Below are positions 47,301 through 56,300 of a stretch of 64,000 nucleotides of DNA, one piece after another. How positions within the stretch are numbered: the stretch's first letter is position 1; every line of letters begins with the position of its first letter. This stretch comes from Conchocele bisecta. Taxonomy: Eukaryota; Mollusca; Bivalvia; Lucinida; Thyasiridae. The stretch lies in NCBI GenBank assembly GCA_029237695.1, contig CM055265.1, forward strand, positions 44,757,331-44,821,330. Reading direction: 5' to 3'. A program made the translations under genes and the position numbers. The notes under the pieces are model-generated. The model was given only the letters and a program-made list of their open reading frames with translations. It was not told where the DNA came from and did not search any database.

Positions 47301-50300
47301 CATGGGGTCTTTTTTAGCTCACCTGAGCGAAGCTATTGTTACCGCAATGTGTCCGTCTCCGTCGTCCGTCGTCGTCCGTGAACATTTTCAAACCTCTTCT
47401 CCTCAGTAACCATTGGGCCTATAGTCACCAAACTTCATGGTCATGGTCCTTAGGTAGGGGGATTACAAAATTGTTAAAATGACGTCATTACTTAATCCAA
47501 GATGGCCGCCGTCTAAAAATAGCACAAATTCTTCAAAAATCTTCTCAAGAACGGCTAACCGGATTTCGACAAAACTTGGTAGGAATGATCGATGTACAAT
47601 GCTCTTTCAAAGTTGTTAAAATGGTGACCCCGGGGTCAAACATGGGCGTGGCCCGTGGGGTCAAATTGGGGTCAAATTTTATTTTGGACCGAATATGGTC
47701 ATATCATATATCAAATGGAAGGTATCAATGAGGCGATCACTCTAGTGCATTTTTTGTCGAAATCGGATGGTTATGTCATCCAAGATGGCCGCCGAAAGGT
47801 CAAAGGGTCGTTCTTTTATTAGAGATTTCAAAATTCTGCTTCACATGAACCACTTGGCCCATGGTAGCCAAACTTAAAAGTTATGGTCCATGGGTGAAGC
47901 CTTTTCAGATTTGTTAAAATGGAGGTCATCGCTAATCCAAGATGGCCGCCGTCTAGAAATCGCATAAATTCTTAAAAAATCTTCTCATGAACCGCTAGCC
48001 GGATTTCGACGAAATTTGGTAGGAAGATCGATGTACAATGGTCTTTCAAAGTTGTTAAAATGTTGACCCCGTGGTCAAAAATGGGCGTGGCTCGTGGGGT
48101 CAAATTGGGATCAAATTTTATTTTATTTTTGACCGAATATAGTCATGTTATATATCAAATCGAAGGTATCAATGAGGCGATCACTCTGGTACATTTTTTG
48201 TCGAAATCGGATTGTTATGTCATCCAAGATGGCCGCCGAAATGTCAAAAGGTCTTTCTTTTATTAGAGATTTCAAAATTCTTCTTCACATGAACTGCTTG
48301 GCCCATGGTAGCCAAACTTAATAGTTATGGTCCATGGGTGAAGCCTTTTCAGATTTGTTAAAATGGAGGTCATCGCTAATCCAAGATGGCCGCCATCTAA
48401 AAATAGCATAAATTCTTAAAAAATCTTCTCATGAACCGCTTGCCGGATTTCGACTAAACTTGGTAGAAATGATCGATTTACAATGCTCTTTCAAAGTTGT
48501 GAAAATGGTGACCCCGGGGTCAAAAATGGGCGTGGCCCGTGGGGTCAAATTTTATTTTTGTCGGAATCGGATGATTATGACATCCATGATGGCCGCCAAA
48601 AGGTCCATTTATTAAAGATTTTGAACGTCTTTTTCTCAGGAACCACATGGCCGATGCTGGCCAAACTTCATAGGAAGTTAAGATCCTTGGGTGAAGCATG
48701 TTCAGATTCGGTAAAATGAGAGTCATCGCTTAATCCAAGATGACCGCCATTTAAAAATAGCACAATTTTTTTTAAAACACATGAACTGAATGTCACATTC
48801 TCCTCTGGTGTTCATGGAGTCAGGTGAGCGAATTAGGGCCATCATGGCCCTCTTGTTTTTACCTTGACCTATTTTTTCCGCGTATTCGACTTGGCCATTT
48901 TCAATGTTAAGTTTTTGTGTTTAGCCTCATTTCTGTTACTGTACAACCTAGGACCACCGCACAACTTCATAACCAACGGGTACCCACCACATACATTGTA
49001 CCACTATCCAACATGTGACCTTATATTTTACCTTTACCTATTTTATCCCCGTAAACAACAATTTTCAACATTAAGTTTTCGTGTTTTAATCTGTTTCTCA
49101 CTTACTATACCACCTAGAACCACCATATTTGCATAATTATATGTTATCCAATTGTCTATGCCTTGAAGAAAACCCGGCCTTGGCTTTGCCTCGTCTCTTG
49201 CTCTATGTCAAAACGTTTGTACAAGTTTCTTCAACCATTACCTTGACCTTTTTCGTGTTTAAAGCATGCACTTCTCTGATGGTGTTCTCTGATGGTGTTG
49301 TGATGATTACTTTAGCACATCAGAGCTCCTGATAAACTGCGTATTTGCGTAAATACCCAATTAAAATTGGAAAAAACCTAATTGAAATCAGAAGTAGTGA
49401 GTATCAAAAACAAGATGTGTTTTCATTTAGAAGCAAACTATTCAATAATTGCGATCTGTTGATGTGTAAACAGTAGTGTGATTCTATTTTACGCAATTAA
49501 ACTTTTGAAATACCCAATTGCTTCAGAAATGATGGAGTGACACTACTCAATTAGAAATTCCTTATCTGGAGCCCTGGCACATGCCCATGATCATGTTATT
49601 GTCAAATGCAGGGGAGGGAATTGTCCTCGTTTTCAATATGTAGCTCACACCCTTGTTATAGGCTTGAAATGTTCCAGGGTAGCCATTTTTCAAAGGGGTA
49701 GTTGCCTATTGTTTCTTTATCATGTCATAATTTAAATTTATTGCATAAAATGGGCTTTCACAGTGTAGTAACACAGTCTATTAAAAAGCATAATACACTA
49801 TTGGATGATAACGACATGATACAATACGTTACATGATCAGTACAGCTTCAATGCACGATGCAGTAAATAGAATCAAACATCTGTTCTGATTTAATATCAC
49901 ATTTGTTAAAGTTGTTGACTGATTTAATAAGTAACGAGGCTACTTAAGTAGCCTCGTTACTTATTAAATCAGTAAACACTTTCAATCACGAATCCTGTAG
50001 ATCCTTTATACATATACCTAACTTGAAATATTAATATTGTACTTCAATATATTTTATTTTGATGCTTGTGAATATAATAACATATGACCATGGCCATTTT
50101 GACCTCACAGAGTGGCTGAACCACTTGCCTAATCTTTATCCAAAGCATCATGCATCATTTTGCACAAAAGCCCTGCTGAATCCCACGGTCAAGGTCATTT
50201 GCTCATGTGTTTCATGCTTAGTATCTGTATCCTCAAGCTCGTTGGTTGCCAGTGCCATTCATGTGCTGACAGGCTATATTTCCGGTTTATTATCGTGCCT

Positions 50301-53300
50301 GCTTTAGCAGAAGGCTATAGTTCCGTCGTTGTCATCGTCCGTGTAGTCGTCGTCCGCGTCCATAAATATCAAATAGTTTGCACAAGCTTCTTCATCATGG
50401 TATATATTTAATATTACTTGTCGGATTGCTTCAATATTTGGACATGTGATACATGTGAAATTTGTAACACATTCATGCCACCATTAACATGGCCTTGAGC
50501 TTTTTTACCTTCGCATTTTTTTGCGGAAACACTTAGCTATTCTTTTGCCTAAAAAAAATTGTACAAGTTTCTTCATCATGAAATAACTTTAATATTTCTC
50601 GACCAATTGCTTCAATATCGAGACATTTGATACATGTGAACATTTGTAACACACTCATGCCGCCATTAACATGGCCTTGACCTTTTTTACCTTCGCATTT
50701 TTTGCGGAAACACATAGCCATTTTTTGCCTCAAAAAGTTTGTACACGTTTCTTCATCATGATATAATTTTAATATTACTTGACGGATTGCTTGATACATA
50801 TGAGCATTTGGAACACCCTGATGCTGCCATCATCATGACCTTGACCTTTTTTACTTTCACATTTTTGCGAAAACACCTCGCTGGTTTTTTTGCATCAAAA
50901 AGTTTGTACACGTTTTTTCATCTTTATATAACCTTATTATTACTTGACGGATTGCTTCAATATTCGGACACTTAATATATTTTAGTATTTGGAACACTCT
51001 CATGCTGCCATTAACATGACCTTTACGTTTTTTACCTTCACATTTTTGTGAAAACTCAGCCATTTTTTGGGTCAAAAAGTTTGTAAAAGTTTCTTCATCA
51101 TGATATAACTCTAATATTGCTTGATGGGTTGCTTCAGTATTTGGACATTTGCTACATGTGAGCATTTGAAACACATTCATGCCCCCATTAACATGACCTT
51201 CACCATTTGTATCTTGTCATGGTTGTAGAACCACTTTTTTATGTCAAAAGGTTTCTACCCTTGATATTTAAAGCATGCATTTCTCTGTTTATACACATGA
51301 ACTTTTGTCTTTTTGTCATTTTGCAGTTTTTGGTATCGTGTTTGAGAAGCCATTTGAAAGTTTGTGATAAAATTGATAGACGTATCCCTGCCTTCAAACC
51401 TGTGATGAAAACTACTCAACACATTCCAAGGTAACTGTTTGGTAACCTTTCACCCATAAGTTTCTCTGATAGACTCTTCCATGCTAATTGTCTGACTATT
51501 GAAGTATTCCATAACTCAGAAAAAGAGGCAATGTTGTGAAAAATATATATTCAATTTTGATTCTGATGAGACGGCTGTGTCTTGTGTGTTTTGTTGTTTT
51601 GAAAGTATTAAACGTTTTAGTATGCTCCTACAGGGCTCCAGATAAGGAATTAGTAATTGAGTATGTTCACTCCATCTTATCTGAAGCAATTGGTTATTTC
51701 AATATTTTAATTGGGTAAAATGAAATCACACTACTGTTTACACATCAACAGACAGCAATTATTGAATTTGCTTTGAAATGAAAACATGTCTTGGCATTTC
51801 ATTAGAATTGTCTCCTTGGAGACAATTCTAATGAAATACCAAGATGTAAAGGTACCACAAATTTGTTAATTGCTTTTTGATACTCGCTACTTCTGATTTC
51901 AATTAGGTTTTTGGCAATTTTAATTTGATATTTATGCAAATACGCAGCTTATCTGGAGAATTGCTCCTATATAAAATATAACTCCAATTTTTTTTCTGGC
52001 TGTCCGATGTAGCCTACTCCGACCGTCTGACTGGGGTCTCGTTGGATTGGTTATAATTCCAGCACAAAAATATTTACACAATTCCCTAACATTTGATTGG
52101 CCCGTAGCAAGTATCTGTCCCAAATTTATATCCCAGTAAACTCCCATGCCGAACTACTTTCCGTAACTGTGAGGCGCAGTTAAAATAATTCTTAAGAAAA
52201 CGGAAAATAAACACATTTTCTTGATGAATTTATTTCAAATGCTGGAATTATAAGGAATGAATGGCCTTTTTGTGGAATTTATCAGGGATATAAACTTGGA
52301 AAAGTCGCGAGAATACTGGACGAGGCCTTCCGGCCTTCGTCCAGTATTCCTGTGACTTTTCCAAGTTTATACCCCGATAAATTCCACAAAAAGGCCATTC
52401 ATTCCTATAATATATTCAAAAGTTGACGAAATCTTTGACGTGAATTAAAGAAAATATCACAGTTTCTGTAAATAGTTTTCATGAGAAATAGTTTGCACAT
52501 CTTCTCAGGTACAAAATGACATGGCTTGTCTCTCATATGGCTGTGACTGGAGAAATGGGCTTTATGTGTTTTGCAGATCAGTCTGTTCATCTGCACAGTC
52601 TCACTGTCTGATCAGGATCTGCACTGTTTCTCCATTTCATCAATGAAACACGTGGCATACATTTAACAAGCACTATAGAGAGACCATTATCAAGAACATG
52701 TGCGATTTTTAATGGATTAAATTTACAGAAACTGTGATATTTTCTGTAAATGACGTCAAAAGATTTTGACATCTGTCTACATCATTTACTGAAAAAATCA
52801 TAAATTATTTTTTACAGCTGATTCTCTTTATCTTGATATCGCTTATCTCGATATACCCAGGGATTCCGCTGGGGAAAATAAAAAAATCGCCGCTTCAAAA
52901 AAAAAAGAATAAAAAAGGAAAAACAAATAGGATAAAAATAAACAATTGGCGATAAAAAATTATAATTTTCGAAGAAAAAAAATAAGTATCGGAAATGTCG
53001 ATATTTCAGTTATGTCGAGGTGGAAATCGAATCCCAATAGCACGTTTCCTTCATATTTGTATTCTGATAACTCAGTGTGAAAAATAGGTGCCTGGCACTG
53101 CCAAGTCTGATTCAGAGAGATTATCTCGGGGTAAGTTTTCACAAGCCTATAGAAATAAAAAACGCTGCTGCTAAGATGTGTTAAATGTTGCACAAACATG
53201 TTACATGAATTCACTTAAACCATAATTAACCAATTAATCAATGTGATATCGGATCACTTTAACATGAAGATGAAATAAACAGCGTGGCAATCAAGTCAAT

Positions 53301-56300
53301 TGAACTTGATATTTCTTTACGCCAATTTAATTCGACTTGTGCCAAATTTGTTTGTGGCCGACCGGTCTAGGTCCAACGTGGGTTTGGAGACATTGCCATT
53401 GAATAATAACATCGTCAGAAAAGCCGGCGACCGTTGGCATTTAGATGTAATGCTTATTCATTGATGTGTATTGGGTATGATTTGCAAAACAAATGTTGTG
53501 TACCGGAAATTGTGTCATACAGTAACAACTCGTGCGCTTTTCGTTAAAAGAAAGTGAATAATTTATGAAAACCCATAAGTAAAGTAAAGTCGGTATTTTT
53601 GAAGCGATTCTGTTCAGATTTTTTTTTCGAGAATGTTCACAAAATTTGGCGAATTTTTATCTCAAAGTTCGGATATGTCAATATATTTTGCTCAGTCCGG
53701 TCAACTTCGAGATAATGAGAATTACCTGTATATTTCATGAGATATCGCACTCGTTCTTAGGTACAAAATCACAAGCGTGTATGTGTGTTGCAGAAACATC
53801 CCGAACCGATCAACATTCCAATGTCCATACTGTGATGAGAAGAATCTCACCTCCGAAGACCTTGTCCATCATTGCAACGAGCAACACAATCGAGAGAGAA
53901 CTGATGTGGTAATTGTACAGTGGAACCTCTATAAACTTGACACCCCCAGGACACAGTGTGTTCAATTGACCAGTCTTGTTAACCCTCACTACGCTGAATT
54001 AAATTTTGTCGGCTGCTGGAAATGTTTTATTTTAAATATTTCTCGATATAAACCTGTTTTGACAGCACATGAGAATCGTCTCCACTGGAGACGATTCTCA
54101 TGTGCTGCCAAAACAGGTTTTTTGTTAAGAATTAAGTCAAAAATGAAAAACAGCAGACGACATTTTTCGTCTCTCGCGTAGTGAGGGTTAACCCTTTCAA
54201 CATCACAGACCTGTATAGTGGTATTGGCCAAAAAGTGTAGATCCAGACGAGCCGGCTCGTGACGAGCTGTCTCAACAGTATCTGCACTTTTTACAAGTAA
54301 TTTTCATATTTTTAGAACAAGAACACCCCCTTTTCATAAATTGACTAGTCTGAAAATCATTTTGTGACAATTGGATTGGTTGGAAAATGAATATATCAAA
54401 ATCCATTCCAGTTAGTTAGGGATGAAAAGGTTAATAGGTACCGAGAGTAACTTCCCTTAGATCTACTTCTGGAGCATCATCAGCGTAGCGCTGGGAGTAG
54501 TTCTATGGGAAGTTTTGCGGAATGATGAGTTTAATCCGGTTATACCCTTTATAAGAGTAGTAAGATTAGTGTTAATCCTATTAGTTTTAGGGTTGGGATG
54601 TGATGAGGATCTGGCACCAGATCAGGTTATTCTAAATTCAAGGCTGATTTTTGTCACGCCCACTTGCAGACAGCGTGATATAGTTGGCACATTGGCGTAC
54701 GTACATACATATGTATGTGCGTCTGGTTAAAGTTTTTTGATATACTATCAAATTTCATTGGAAATGATTCTGAAGTGCTGTCAAAACATGTTTTTATTGA
54801 GAAATAAGGGAAGATATAAAAGCAACAGCAGACGACAATTGTTGTGTGTAGCACTCTACGAGTTAAACATTCTTTGCTGTGAGAAACCATATATCAGGGA
54901 TTCCGCTGGCGATCGCCACTTTCGCAATTGGCAATAAAAATAAACAATATGCGATAAAAAATTACAATTTTCGAAGAAAAAAAAAGAAAAAAAAATTTAA
55001 ATTTTTTTCTCGAAAATTGTAATTTTTTATCGCCAATTGTTTTGTTTTTTTGAAGTGGTGATTTTTTTATTTTCCCCAGCGGAATCCCTGATATATTAAT
55101 GTCTGTTTCCTTGAATAAACTGTGTCCAAATATTTAGGGTTATTATGGTACTGTTTCTTCATTCTACTGCAGTCTATATGTATGAAACAGCCCACCATGC
55201 AGGACATCAAGCAATAACTACATGTAACTATAGCCCCGGCATGCAAAGTATGTCGAGGAGTATATTGTTTTTGTCACGCCTGCTTAAGCAGAAGGCTTGT
55301 CTATCGTCGCCGCTTTTCCGTTGTCGGAGTCGTCCGTGTTGTCTATCATCGTTGACGGCATTGTTGTAACACCTACATGTACCTAATGTTTCCACAACTC
55401 CACAAGTCCAATTGACTTCAAATATCTCTTGATCATCATCCATATTTTCATACTATAGCCCATCCATGCGGCCCACATGCCCAAGGTCAAGGTCAAATTA
55501 CTTTGAAATTTGCATTAATTTTTTTTGTAAAATCTTCATCAAAGTTTCAGTACCAAATATCTCCACAATGGTGAACCCAAAGTCCAATTGACTTGAACTT
55601 CAGATACCTCTTTATCATCATCCATATTTTCAATCTATATACCATCCATACGTTCCCATGCCTACGGTCAAGGCCGAAAATGACTCTGAAAATATTTGTT
55701 GGTCGGACCAGTGGCCCATTTCACCAAAATTTCAAAATATACATGTACGTATCTTGCTAAGTACACTTTGATGGTGAAATTTATAATTTAAGGAGAAACT
55801 AAAGAAGCTGACCCTCGGCTGTCTGTTTGACCGCGAATTACAAGCGACTTCCGCACAGATCGTCATCGCCGAATATTGCAAACAACGTATAAATCATTCA
55901 AATAACTAGGCGAAGGAGTAATCACAATTAACGTATATATTAAACGATAAAAACGAAGAAATTGTGGAACAAATAAATGATGTCCGTTAAATCGAAACTC
56001 TATTCTATAAGAAACCTGAATTGACCAATCACGGAAGTTGTACTACTGCTACGTCATAGCGATTATTTTGACAGTGCCACCTCGCGTCATTAGGTCGCAT
56101 AAACAGGATACATACGCGATGACTAATTCATGCATTATCACCAATAATAATATATTAAATTCAGTATGATAATTATGCGTACTTTTAATCATCAAATATA
56201 ATCAGTCGTTAGTTCTATATCTGAAATAATGCATTTCGGGAAAAATAAATGATTACTCGCTCAATTTATACTTCATAGCTAGATAAGTATGCTTTATAGC

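Noticed and set aside
54649..54730. Another tandem-core element start (TTTTTGTCACGCCCACTTGC)
   Set aside because: Only the 5' hairpin-like stub is present; no core or 3' end, so not annotated as an element.
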